35,212 nt of DNA from Prevotella sp. CAG:755 (GTDB taxonomy: Bacteria > Bacteroidota > Bacteroidia > Bacteroidales > Bacteroidaceae), in NCBI GenBank assembly GCA_000431275.1, contig HF989213.1:1-35212 (forward strand), written 5' to 3'. The position numbers and the translations under genes were made by a program. Numbering within the stretch: position 1 is the stretch's first letter; each line of letters opens with the position of its first letter. The notes below the pieces were generated by a model that saw only the letters and a list, made by a program, of their open reading frames with translations, was not told the origin of the DNA and ran no database searches. This document shows positions 24,821 to 32,863 of the stretch, piece after piece.

Positions 24821-25818
24821 TGACAGGAAATGGGGAAAAGGTGGCTGTTTCAGTCATCGTTCCGGTTTATAAGGTTGAGGCTTTCATTGGTCGTTGCATC
24901 CGTTCGTTGATGGAACAGACGCTTCGCGAAGTGGAGTTCATCATCGTCGATGACTGCTCGCCCGATCGCAGCATTGCTGTAGCTGAGGCCGTGATGCAGA
25001 ATTATCCTGAGCGGCACGCACAGGTCCACCTTATTCACCACGAAGTGAACAAAGGGCTGCCCGCCGCTCGTAACACAGGTTTGGCTGTGGCCAAGGGCGA
25101 ATATGTGTTCCATTGCGACAGCGATGATTTTATTGAACCGGTGATGTTGGAGAAGCTGTATGATGAGGCTAAGAGACAGGATGCCGACATCGTGTGGTGC
25201 GATTGGATGCTTTCGTTCGGCCAGAATGAACGCTATATGAAGCAGCCCGATTATGCCACCCCCATGGTAGCCCTTAAAGGAATGTTGAGCGGAGTGATGA
25301 AGTATAATGTATGGAACAAGTTAGTCCGTCGTCAACTTTATGTGGACAATCAAATCCAGTTTCCTGCGGGTTATGGCATGGGCGAAGATATGACGATGAT
25401 ACGTCTTTTCGCCTGTGCACAGAAAGTGACTTATGTGCCTGGGGGCTTCTACCACTATGTGAAATTGAACGCCGGCGCATTTTCTAAGACCTATTCCAAC
25501 CGTCACCTGGAAGAACTGCGTCATAATACCGATGAGACATTGGCCTTCCTGAAAAAGCGTTGTGGAGATACGCTGGCTTTGGAGATGGAATTTTTCAAAC
25601 TGGATGTCAAATATCCGTTTCTGATCACCGATGACAGGAACAAGCATAAACTTTGGTCAATATGGTATCCTGAGGCCAACCGATTTATAATGTTCAATAG
25701 GGAAGTGTCGTCCCGGCGGCGTGTGTTGCAGCTGTTGGCTGCGAGAAAGCAGTTTTGGTTCGTCCGTCTGTACTACAAGATAGTGCACAAGTTTATATAC
25801 GGGATAGTATACAGATGA
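24820..25818 (+). CDS. Family 2 glycosyltransferase
   Basis: The 332-aa GT2 has 'VSVIVPVYKVEAFIGRCIRS', 'VDDCSPDRS' (43-51), 'NKGLPAARNTGL' and metal-binding 'HCDSDDFIEP' (98-107). The later 'GMGEDMTMIRLFA' carries the ED motif expected for the catalytic base. A GTG start at 24805 is possible, but ATG 24820, overlapping the previous stop, is the likelier coupled start. It ends in an ATGA overlap with the polymerase gene. Confidence 0.92.
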   Translation: MTGNGEKVAVSVIVPVYKVEAFIGRCIRSLMEQTLREVEFIIVDDCSPDRSIAVAEAVMQNYPERHAQVHLIHHEVNKGLPAARNTGLAVAKGEYVFHCDSDDFIEPVMLEKLYDEAKRQDADIVWCDWMLSFGQNERYMKQPDYATPMVALKGMLSGVMKYNVWNKLVRRQLYVDNQIQFPAGYGMGEDMTMIRLFACAQKVTYVPGGFYHYVKLNAGAFSKTYSNRHLEELRHNTDETLAFLKKRCGDTLALEMEFFKLDVKYPFLITDDRNKHKLWSIWYPEANRFIMFNREVSSRRRVLQLLAARKQFWFVRLYYKIVHKFIYGIVYR

Positions 25819-27119
25819 AGAAAAACATAATAATACGAAGTCTGCTGGTGGTTCTCACCGTATTGATCGTCAACTTTTATTTTTTCCCCATTCCCCTACG
25901 CTTTATGCCTGCGGTAAATACCAAAATGGCCATGGCCGGGTTGGGTTTGCTCGTGCTGGCATGCCAGTTGGTAAAGAAAGGCAATGCTTTGATCAATAAA
26001 GACACCCTCATACTATCCGTTTCTGCGGCAATGGTGTCCTTGGCGGGTCTGGTCTCGGTCGTGTACAACAGTACTTACGACTACACTTATGCGGCCTATC
26101 TGGTTTCCATGTGGGTGTGGCTCAGTGCGGCGTATGTCGCAGTCACGTGGATCCGTTGGGTGCACGGTGCGGTTTCGGTGTATATAATCTGTAACTATTT
26201 GATTGCCGTATGCACGGCTCAGTGTGCCTTGGCGCTGGGTATGGAGTTTTACGCCCCGTTGAGAGAGGCAGTCTATTCTCTGTTGGATGAAGGTACCGTG
26301 GCTTTTATGGAGGATAAAGATCGTCTTATGGGGTTCGGTGTAGGCTTGGACGTGGCGGGTTCCCGCTTTGCTGCCGTCTTGATAATGATCCCTTTCGTAT
26401 GTATACAGTATAAACAAAAAGTCATCAAATACCTGCCGTTGTATATTCTTGCGTTTTTCATAATATGCGTGATCGGTAACATGATAGGCCGTACTACGAC
26501 GATTGGGGCGGTGTTTGCAGTTGTGAGTTTTATCGTGTTTTCACGGTTCTATCAGATGGATAGGTTTCACAAGCACTTGTTGGGGTGGTTCTCCGGCTTG
26601 TTGGCTGTCGTGGTTCCGGTGTGCGTCGTGGCCTATAACCTTGTACCTGAATTTCACAATCTCTTGCGTTTCGGGTTCGAGGGCTTTTTCTCGTTGGCCG
26701 AAAGAGGGGAATGGGAAGTACATTCAAACGAGATGCTGATGCAGGGATACATTTTCCCCGACAATTTGAAGACTTGGCTGATCGGTGATGGATTCTTTGG
26801 AACGACCGATACGGACCCGTATTATACCGGACGGCGCTGGGGCGGATTCTACAAAGGGTCGGACGTCGGATACTCCCGCTTCCTGTTCTATTTCGGCCTG
26901 TTCGGCCTGCTGGCGTTTTCGTTCTTTATGATTAAGGCTTGCATGGTGTGCGTACGCCGTTTCAACGTGGCAAAATATATGTTCCTCGTCTTGCTGGCTT
27001 TCAACTTTGTTTATTGGCTCAAGGTCTCTACCGATATATTTTTGGTGTTTGCTTTGTTCCTTTGCATAAGCAAGAAAGAGAATGAGGAGTACGAGAAACG
27101 TTATTTGCTGAATCATTAA
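25815..27119 (+). CDS. Wzy-like O-antigen/capsule polymerase
   Basis: The 434-aa integral membrane protein has about 10-12 helices and a large extracytoplasmic segment late in the sequence (about 300-360: 'RGEWEVHSNEMLMQGYIFPD', 'TDPYYTGRRWGG'). This layout is typical of Wzy polymerases, which join flipped repeat units in the periplasm. Wzy proteins are poorly conserved, so the call rests on topology, on being the only such protein in the locus, and on neighbours. Arg residues in 'NMIGRTTTIG' and 'TGRRWGG' are candidates for the conserved Wzy arginines. ATG 25815, overlapping the GT2 stop by ATGA, was preferred to a start 60 nt upstream. Confidence 0.8.
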   Translation: MKKNIIIRSLLVVLTVLIVNFYFFPIPLRFMPAVNTKMAMAGLGLLVLACQLVKKGNALINKDTLILSVSAAMVSLAGLVSVVYNSTYDYTYAAYLVSMWVWLSAAYVAVTWIRWVHGAVSVYIICNYLIAVCTAQCALALGMEFYAPLREAVYSLLDEGTVAFMEDKDRLMGFGVGLDVAGSRFAAVLIMIPFVCIQYKQKVIKYLPLYILAFFIICVIGNMIGRTTTIGAVFAVVSFIVFSRFYQMDRFHKHLLGWFSGLLAVVVPVCVVAYNLVPEFHNLLRFGFEGFFSLAERGEWEVHSNEMLMQGYIFPDNLKTWLIGDGFFGTTDTDPYYTGRRWGGFYKGSDVGYSRFLFYFGLFGLLAFSFFMIKACMVCVRRFNVAKYMFLVLLAFNFVYWLKVSTDIFLVFALFLCISKKENEEYEKRYLLNH

Positions 27120-27124
27120 AGCGT

Positions 27125-28264
27125 ATGAAACTTATCTACTGCATCCGCGCCCTTTACAATCCCGGCGGGATGGAGCGTGTGTTGGTCAACAAGGTGACTT
27201 GGCTGGTTCGTGAGCTGGGGTGGGAGATCCTTGTGGTGACCACTGACCAGAAGGGGCGTCCTACCTTTTACCCTTTCCCGAAGGAGGTGCGCATGATTGA
27301 CCTTGGCATCAATTATTCGGACGACAACGATTTCTCGCCTTGTCGTAAGATTGCCGGATACTTGCGCCGTCGCCGCCGTCACCGCCGTGCCCTGACTAAT
27401 TTGTTGTTGCGCGAGCGTGCAGATGTGGTCGTATCCCTCTTCCCATCGGAGAGCTCGTTCATTCCTTCTATTCAGGACGGCAGCAAAAAAGTCTTGGAAC
27501 TCCACTATTGCAAATTTTTCCGCCTTCAATATGGCCGTAAAGGCATCTTGGGGTTGATTGACCGGTGGCGCACGTGGAAGGATGATTTTCTCGTGCGGCG
27601 TTTCGACAAGTTCGTGGTGCTCACGCATGAAGACCGCAATTATTGGGGAAGACTGCCAAACATTGAGGTGATTCCGAATGCAGCGAAGAATATGTCGGGA
27701 CATTTTTCGGATGTCTCAGCCTATCGTGTGATAGCCGTCGGCCGCTTGGATTACCAGAAGGGTTTTGACCGTTTGATCCAAGCGTGGTCATTGGTGCAGG
27801 CCGACGGCCGCTTCGCTGATTGGCAATTAGACATTTTCGGACAGGGCGAGTGGAAAGATATGTTGCAGCAGATGATATACGAGGAAGGTTTACAGGCGAA
27901 TGCGCATATCAATCCCCCGACTAAGGATATTGCATCGGAATATGTCAGAAGTTCCCTCTTGGTGATGAGTTCGCATTACGAGGGCTTTCCTATGGTGATG
28001 ATCGAAGCCATGGCGTGCGGTCTGCCCGTGGTTTCTTTCGACTACAAATGCGGCCCTCGTGACATCATCCGGCATGGAGAGAACGGTTTGTTGGTCAAGG
28101 ACGGTGACATCCGCGGTCTGGCTGAGGCCATGATGATGGTGATGGGCGACGATGCCTATCGCAAACGGCTGTCCGGTGCGGCGTTGAACGTCGTTTCCAC
28201 ATATTCCGAAGAGGCCGTAATGGGGCAGTGGACCCGATTGTTCGCCTCCCTGATCAGGGAGTGA
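27125..28264 (+). CDS. Family 4 glycosyltransferase
   Basis: The 379-aa GT-B enzyme opens with 'KLIYCIRALYNPGGMERVLV', then 'VIAVGRLDYQKGFDRLIQAW', the EX7E motif 'EGFPMVMIE' (286-294), 'AMACGLPVVSF' and 'CGPRDIIRHGENGLLV'. It is paralogous to the GT4 at 23693, with the polymerase and a GT2 between them. An Arg-rich patch 'LRRRRRHRRAL' (about 79-89) could contact acidic phospholipids. It lies 5 bp after the polymerase gene. Confidence 0.93.
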   Translation: MKLIYCIRALYNPGGMERVLVNKVTWLVRELGWEILVVTTDQKGRPTFYPFPKEVRMIDLGINYSDDNDFSPCRKIAGYLRRRRRHRRALTNLLLRERADVVVSLFPSESSFIPSIQDGSKKVLELHYCKFFRLQYGRKGILGLIDRWRTWKDDFLVRRFDKFVVLTHEDRNYWGRLPNIEVIPNAAKNMSGHFSDVSAYRVIAVGRLDYQKGFDRLIQAWSLVQADGRFADWQLDIFGQGEWKDMLQQMIYEEGLQANAHINPPTKDIASEYVRSSLLVMSSHYEGFPMVMIEAMACGLPVVSFDYKCGPRDIIRHGENGLLVKDGDIRGLAEAMMMVMGDDAYRKRLSGAALNVVSTYSEEAVMGQWTRLFASLIRE

Positions 28265-28318
28265 CTTCCTGTGTCTTTGGAAAAATAGTATAGGTTTATC
28301 CGTAGACGTAATTGCGTC

Positions 28319-29563
28319 ATGAAGAAGCTGTTGCAGATAAATCCGGTACTCCGTGTGTCTACGTCGACCGGTCGGATCATGCAGGAGATCGGCGAGTTGG
28401 CCATGCGTAGCGGTTGGGAGAGTTACGTCGCCTATGGCAAAGGGCGCGACGGCCTCATGCCGTGCAAATCACAGACCTTGCCGGTCGGCGGACGCCTCAG
28501 CACGCTTTGCCATGGTGTCCAGACCCGGTTGGCCGACCGCCACGGGCTCGCCTCCCGGGCCGCTACCCGCCGGCTGATAAGGCAGATCGACACCTTGCGC
28601 CCCGACATCATTCATCTGCACAACCTTCATGGCTATTATTTGAACTATCCATCGTTGTTCCGTTACCTGTCACGATGCGGCATCCCTGTGGTGTGGACCA
28701 TCCACGACTGTTGGGCTTACACGGGACATTGTTATTATTACTCATTTGTCGGCTGCACACGTTGGGAGACAGGGTGCCACCGGTGCCCGCAGCAGCGGTC
28801 TTTCCCCGCGAGCTGGTTCCGTGACCGCAGCCGCCTCAACTATTTGGACAAGAAATCCGCGTTCTCCTCGCTTCCCGTCCGCAGCACGGTGGTTGTGCCC
28901 GTGTCGGAGTGGATATGTGGCGAACTGTCGCGTTCGTTCCTTTCGGGCTATACGATGCGCGTGATCCACAATGGCATCGATACGGGGGTGTTCCATCCGT
29001 GCGCTTCTTCCGAAGTGTTGTCGAAATACGGCCTTTCCGGAAAGCGTGTCTATCTGGGCGTCGCGAGTATTTGGAGCAAGGAAAAGGGGCTCGACGACTT
29101 GCTTCGCCTGAGCTGTCTCCTTTCCGACAGCGAAGTCCTTGTCTTGGTTGGTGTGGACGCCGCCCAGCTCCGTCGCCTGCCCTCCCGCGTAGTCGGCATC
29201 CGGCGGACGGCGGACGTGAAAGAACTGGCTTGTCTATACTCTGTGGCGTCTGTGTTCCTCAACCCGACGTGGCAGGATAATTATCCGACAGTGAATTTGG
29301 AGGCCATTTCGTGCGGGACGCCGGTGGCGACTTATCGCACTGGTGGCAGTGTCGAGGCCGTGACCGAGGGCACTGGTCTTGTCGTGGAACAGGGCGACGT
29401 CCCCGGCTTGCTGTCTGCGGCGCGCGCCTTGTCCGCCCGTGGCCAGGCGCATAATGCCCAGTTATGCCGGGCATACGCCTTGCGGCATTTCCGGAAAGAG
29501 GACCGCTATTCGGATTATATATCTCTATACAACGAGCTGCTGTCTGAAACATCATCTTATTAG
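28319..29563 (+). CDS. Family 4 glycosyltransferase (WcaC-like)
   Basis: The 414-aa enzyme has 'LLQINPVLRVSTSTGRIMQE', 'DIIHLHNLHGYYLNYPSLF', 'VWTIHDCWAYTGHCYYY' and a cysteine-containing 'CTRWETGCHRCPQQRSFP', all typical of the colanic-acid WcaC-like GT4 subgroup. The C-terminal 'DNYPTVNLEAISCGTPVATY' replaces the usual EX7E first Glu with a Asn/Asp-containing variant. It is separated by 54 bp from the upstream GT4, one of the larger gaps in this part of the locus. GC content rises markedly from here on. Confidence 0.9.
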   Translation: MKKLLQINPVLRVSTSTGRIMQEIGELAMRSGWESYVAYGKGRDGLMPCKSQTLPVGGRLSTLCHGVQTRLADRHGLASRAATRRLIRQIDTLRPDIIHLHNLHGYYLNYPSLFRYLSRCGIPVVWTIHDCWAYTGHCYYYSFVGCTRWETGCHRCPQQRSFPASWFRDRSRLNYLDKKSAFSSLPVRSTVVVPVSEWICGELSRSFLSGYTMRVIHNGIDTGVFHPCASSEVLSKYGLSGKRVYLGVASIWSKEKGLDDLLRLSCLLSDSEVLVLVGVDAAQLRRLPSRVVGIRRTADVKELACLYSVASVFLNPTWQDNYPTVNLEAISCGTPVATYRTGGSVEAVTEGTGLVVEQGDVPGLLSAARALSARGQAHNAQLCRAYALRHFRKEDRYSDYISLYNELLSETSSY

Positions 29564-29603
29564 CTCGCTATTGAAAAAACACAAAGAAAGACTACGACAG
29601 AAA

Positions 29604-30746
29604 ATGGATCCCAAAGAATTGCGTGTTCTTCAGCTGGGCAAGTTCTACCCGGTGAAGGGCGGTGTGGAGAAGGTGGAGTACGAGCTGATGGTTGGTCTGT
29701 CGCGTGCCGGTGTCCGGTGCGACATGCTTTGCGCCTCTTCCGAGGGGGGCGACCGCGTGGAGCGCGTGAACGGGCTTGCCGAGCTGCTGTGCTGCCGCAC
29801 GTTGGCCGAGGCCTCCGCGACGATGCTCTCCCCGTCTTTGGTGCGCACGCTGCGCCGCGTCTGCGGGTGCTACGACATCATCCACGTTCACCACCCGGAC
29901 CCGATGGCCTGCCTGGCGCTGTGGCTGTCCGGCTACGGCGGTCGCGTGGTGCTCCACTGGCATTCCGACATCCTGAAGCAGCGCGTGCTGCTCCACTTCT
30001 ACCGGCCTTTGCAGCGCTGGCTGGTCCGCCGTGCGGACCTCATCGTGGGTACGACCCCGGTGTACCTGTCAGCTTCCCCGTTCCTCCGCGGTTTCGAGAG
30101 GAAGTGCCGGTGCCTGCCGATCGGCGTGGAGCCGATGCGCCCTGACACGCGCGGTGTATCTGAGCTGCGTGCCCGTTACGGCGGTCGCAAGATCGTGTTC
30201 TCGCTGGGCCGCCTGGTCCCCTACAAGGGCTACTGCTATCTGGTGGAGGCCGCTCGCCACCTTGGCGACGACTACGTGGTGCTGATCGGCGGCACGGGTC
30301 CCTTGTGCAGCTCGCTCCTGGACCAGATCACGTCGCTCGGTCTCCACGGGAAGGTTCAGCTCCTGGGCCGCGTGAGCGAAGAGGACCTTCCGTCGTATTA
30401 CGGCGCTTGCAGTGTGTTCTGCCTGAGCTCTATCCAGAAGACGGAGGCTTTCGGCATCGTGCAGGTCGAGGCGATGTCCTGCGGCAAGCCTGTGGTTGCC
30501 ACGCGTATCCCCGGCTCAGGTGTTTCTTGGGTGAACGCCGACGGCGAGTCGGGGGTGAACGTCCCACCTCGTGACCCCGCGGCCTTGGCTCGGGCGATCG
30601 AGCACGTTTGCGGCGACGATGTCGTCTATGGGCGTTACTGCTCCGGCGCCCTCCGGCGCTACCGCTCTCTGTTCACACGTGAGCATATGATCGACAACTG
30701 TTTGAAACTATACTTAGACTGCTATGGACAACGAAAGACAAATTGA
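29604..30746 (+). CDS. Family 4 glycosyltransferase
   Basis: The 380-aa GT-B enzyme has 'LRVLQLGKFYPVKGGVEKVE', 'YDIIHVHHPDPMACLAL', 'VVLHWHSDILKQR', 'VFSLGRLVPYKGYCYLVEAA' and the EX7E-type 'EAFGIVQVE' followed by 'AMSCGKPVVATRIPGSG'. The reading frame is open from 29379, inside the preceding gene, but only ATG 29604 gives the family N-terminus. It overlaps the next gene, the initiating transferase, by 23 bp. Confidence 0.93.
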   Translation: MDPKELRVLQLGKFYPVKGGVEKVEYELMVGLSRAGVRCDMLCASSEGGDRVERVNGLAELLCCRTLAEASATMLSPSLVRTLRRVCGCYDIIHVHHPDPMACLALWLSGYGGRVVLHWHSDILKQRVLLHFYRPLQRWLVRRADLIVGTTPVYLSASPFLRGFERKCRCLPIGVEPMRPDTRGVSELRARYGGRKIVFSLGRLVPYKGYCYLVEAARHLGDDYVVLIGGTGPLCSSLLDQITSLGLHGKVQLLGRVSEEDLPSYYGACSVFCLSSIQKTEAFGIVQVEAMSCGKPVVATRIPGSGVSWVNADGESGVNVPPRDPAALARAIEHVCGDDVVYGRYCSGALRRYRSLFTREHMIDNCLKLYLDCYGQRKTN

Positions 30747-31392
30747 CCTGGCCTGCGGTGGCAGCTGCCGCCGCGAGGCCGTGTACGGGCAGGACGGGAT
30801 GGGCCCGTTCTCCCGTGCGTTGAAGCGTGGCCTTGACGTGTTCCTGGGCTCGGCCGGGCTCGTGCTGGCCTCCCCGGCGTTTCTCGTGGCTTGGCTGGCT
30901 GTCCGTCTTGAAGACGGCGGCCCGGCGATCTATCGCCAGGAGCGTGTGGGTTACCACGGCAAGCCCTTCACGCTCTACAAGTTCCGCTCGATGCGTGTTT
31001 CCTCCGAGCCGGGCGGGCGGCCGTGCCTGTGCCGCAAGGACGACTCCCGCCTGACGCGGGTGGGCCGTTTCCTGCGCGAGCACCACCTCGACGAGCTTCC
31101 GCAACTGTGGAACGTGGTGCGCGGCGAGATGAGCTTCGTGGGCCCCCGCCCCGAGCGGCGTTACTTCGTGGACAAGATCAGCGCGCTGAACCCGGACTAC
31201 CGCCTTCTCTACCAGCTCCGCCCCGGCCTGTTCTCCCTGGCGACGCTTTACAACGGCTACACGGACACGATGGAGAAGATGCTCGAGCGCCTGCGCATGG
31301 ACCTGGACTACCTGTCCCGGCGCAGCCTCTGGCTCGACGCCCGCATCATCTGGCTGACGGCCTCCTCCATCCTCTCCGGCAAGAAATTCTGA
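30724..31392 (+). CDS. Initiating sugar-phosphate transferase (bacterial sugar transferase family)
   Basis: The 222-aa protein begins repeat-unit synthesis by moving a sugar 1-phosphate from a nucleotide sugar to undecaprenyl phosphate. The monotopic PHPT core is complete: '[20 protein letters not shown]' (33-52) with the re-entrant helix, '[20 protein letters not shown]' (70-89), '[11 protein letters not shown]' with the catalytic Asp-Glu pair (123-124), and '[13 protein letters not shown]'. The short size fits the PglC/WcaJ-C-terminal type, without extra membrane helices. The donor sugar is unknown. It is coupled to the upstream GT4 and followed, after 38 bp, by the PqqD-like gene. Confidence 0.94.
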   Translation: MDNERQIDLACGGSCRREAVYGQDGMGPFSRALKRGLDVFLGSAGLVLASPAFLVAWLAVRLEDGGPAIYRQERVGYHGKPFTLYKFRSMRVSSEPGGRPCLCRKDDSRLTRVGRFLREHHLDELPQLWNVVRGEMSFVGPRPERRYFVDKISALNPDYRLLYQLRPGLFSLATLYNGYTDTMEKMLERLRMDLDYLSRRSLWLDARIIWLTASSILSGKKF

Positions 31393-31430
31393 CGCCCCGC
31401 CCGGCGTCCCCACCTCCAACCCCCGACCCC

Positions 31431-31730
31431 ATGGACGAAAACACCCCCTCCCATCCGCGCGCCTACCGGCCGAAGCCCGGCCTCCGCCTGCGCCGCATCG
31501 GCGCTCAGTACATGATCGTCGACCCCGTCACGGGCCGCGCCGACCTGAGCCGCGTCTACACGCTGAACGCGAGCGCCGCGTTCATGTGGGAGCTCCTCTG
31601 CTCCGGCGTGTGCACGGCGCCCGCGCTTTGCTCCCGTCTGTCCCGTGAGTACGACGCGGACCCGTCCGTCGTGCTGCGCGACGTGGAGCGGCAGCTCCTC
31701 GAATGGCTCTCCTGCGGCCTTGTCGAATGA
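31431..31730 (+). CDS. PqqD-like protein (RRE-type fold)
   Basis: The 99-aa protein has the PqqD pattern: 'KPGLRLRRIGAQYMIVDP', 'VYTLNASAAFMWELLCSG', then 'LSREYDADPSVVLRDVERQL' and a terminal 'LEWLSCGLVE'. In PQQ and RiPP pathways this winged-helix domain binds the leader peptide of a substrate and presents it to modifying enzymes. There is no precursor peptide or radical-SAM enzyme nearby. It is coupled by ATGA to a nucleotidyltransferase-like gene, followed by an HprK-like gene. A peptide- or protein-docking role is an inference from the family. Confidence 0.85.
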   Translation: MDENTPSHPRAYRPKPGLRLRRIGAQYMIVDPVTGRADLSRVYTLNASAAFMWELLCSGVCTAPALCSRLSREYDADPSVVLRDVERQLLEWLSCGLVE

Positions 31731-32863
31731 CCCCCTTTTCCTCCGCCTCCATGCCCGTCCCGTCCCCGGTCCCCGTCCTGCTGTCGCTCCTGCGCGCCGG
31801 CCTGTGGGGCGCGTCCTCCCCTTTCCCGGAAGGCCTGTTCCCCTGCCCCGCGCCGGTGTGGGAGTCCGTCTACCTGCTTTCCTGCCGCCAGGGGGTGTGC
31901 GGTCTGGCCTACGGGGGCCTGCTGCTGCTCCCCCCGGCGCTGCTTCCCCCGGCGCCGCTCCTCGCGCGTTGGGTGGCCGCGGTGGACGCCATCGAGCGCA
32001 AGAACCGTCTGTCCGCCTCCGTGCTCTCGGAGCTCTACCCGCAGTTCCCCGTGGCCCCGGTCCTGCTGAAAGGCCAGGGCGTGGGCCGCCACTACGGCGC
32101 CCCCCATTGGCGCGAGTGCGGCGACATCGACCTTTACGTGCCGTGCGGCCCGTCGTTCACCGCGTCGTGCTCCGTGCTCGAGGGCCTCGGCGCGCACCCG
32201 TCGGCCCGTGCCGACGGCAGCGTGTCGTGCCTGTGGCGGGGCATCGAGCTTGAGCTCCACCCGTTCCCGACGGGGCTCCGCAGCCCCCGTTCGCGCCGCG
32301 TGCTCTCTGGCCTCTGCGACCTTCCGGATAGCTTTTCCCGCACGCCGCTCCCGGGCGTGCCTTCCGGCCCCGTGCTTGTCCCCAGCGGCGAGCTTGAACT
32401 GCTTCTTCTGAGCGCTCACATCCTGAAGCACGCGGTGGGCTGGGGCGTGGGCCTGCGCCAGCTGTGCGACATGGCGCGCGCCTGCCACCGGCTGTGTGGC
32501 CGCTACGACCGTGCTTCCTACCGCTGCGCCTGCCGCCGTGCGGGCCTCGGCCGCTGGTCGCGTCTGCTCGACTCGTTCCTGTCGTCCCACCTCGGGCTCC
32601 CGCCGGGCGAGCTCCCCTACGGCGGCCGCCCCTGCCCCCCCGACGGCCGCCCCCGCCCCCCCGACGCGCTGCTCGGCGTGGTGCTCCGCGGGGGCAACTT
32701 CGGCCTCTACGCGCCCGGCCGGCGGCATCCGTCCAGCCCGGCCTGGCGCCGCAAGCTTCTGACGTCGTCCTCGTTCCTGCGCAACGCCGGCTTCTCGCTG
32801 CGCTACGCGCCGGGTGAGGCCTTCTGGATCTTCACGGGCCTGCTGAAAGGCCAGTTCAACTGA
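31727..32863 (+). CDS. Nucleotidyltransferase-fold protein (PF14907-like)
   Basis: The 378-aa protein has 'APVLLKGQGVGRHYG' followed by the nucleotidyltransferase acidic pair in 'ECGDIDLYVP' (Asp133, Asp135) and a later 'GIELELHPF', which would provide the third acidic residue. This is the pattern of the uncharacterised nucleotidyltransferase family found with HprK-like kinases in lasso-peptide clusters (family name from memory). The substrate is unknown. ATG 31727 overlaps the PqqD-like stop (ATGA); the frame also opens at 31703. A 21-nt tandem repeat with two C7 runs lies in the gene at 32624-32665. The stop and next start share one base (TGATG). Confidence 0.78.
   Translation: MTPFSSASMPVPSPVPVLLSLLRAGLWGASSPFPEGLFPCPAPVWESVYLLSCRQGVCGLAYGGLLLLPPALLPPAPLLARWVAAVDAIERKNRLSASVLSELYPQFPVAPVLLKGQGVGRHYGAPHWRECGDIDLYVPCGPSFTASCSVLEGLGAHPSARADGSVSCLWRGIELELHPFPTGLRSPRSRRVLSGLCDLPDSFSRTPLPGVPSGPVLVPSGELELLLLSAHILKHAVGWGVGLRQLCDMARACHRLCGRYDRASYRCACRRAGLGRWSRLLDSFLSSHLGLPPGELPYGGRPCPPDGRPRPPDALLGVVLRGGNFGLYAPGRRHPSSPAWRRKLLTSSSFLRNAGFSLRYAPGEAFWIFTGLLKGQFN
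32624..32665 (+). repeat. Two-copy 21-nt tandem repeat with C7 runs
   Basis: Positions 32624-32644 and 32645-32665 are identical except for one T/C difference. Each copy encodes the heptad GRPxPPD (x is Cys, then Arg). Each contains an uninterrupted C7 run (32635-32641 and 32656-32662), where slipped-strand errors would shift the frame. Confidence 0.9.

Noticed and set aside
31556..32728. 390-aa minus-strand frame over the PqqD-like and nucleotidyltransferase genes
   Set aside because: Repetitive Ala/Arg/Gly/Glu composition typical of a GC-rich antisense frame; no start signals or motifs.
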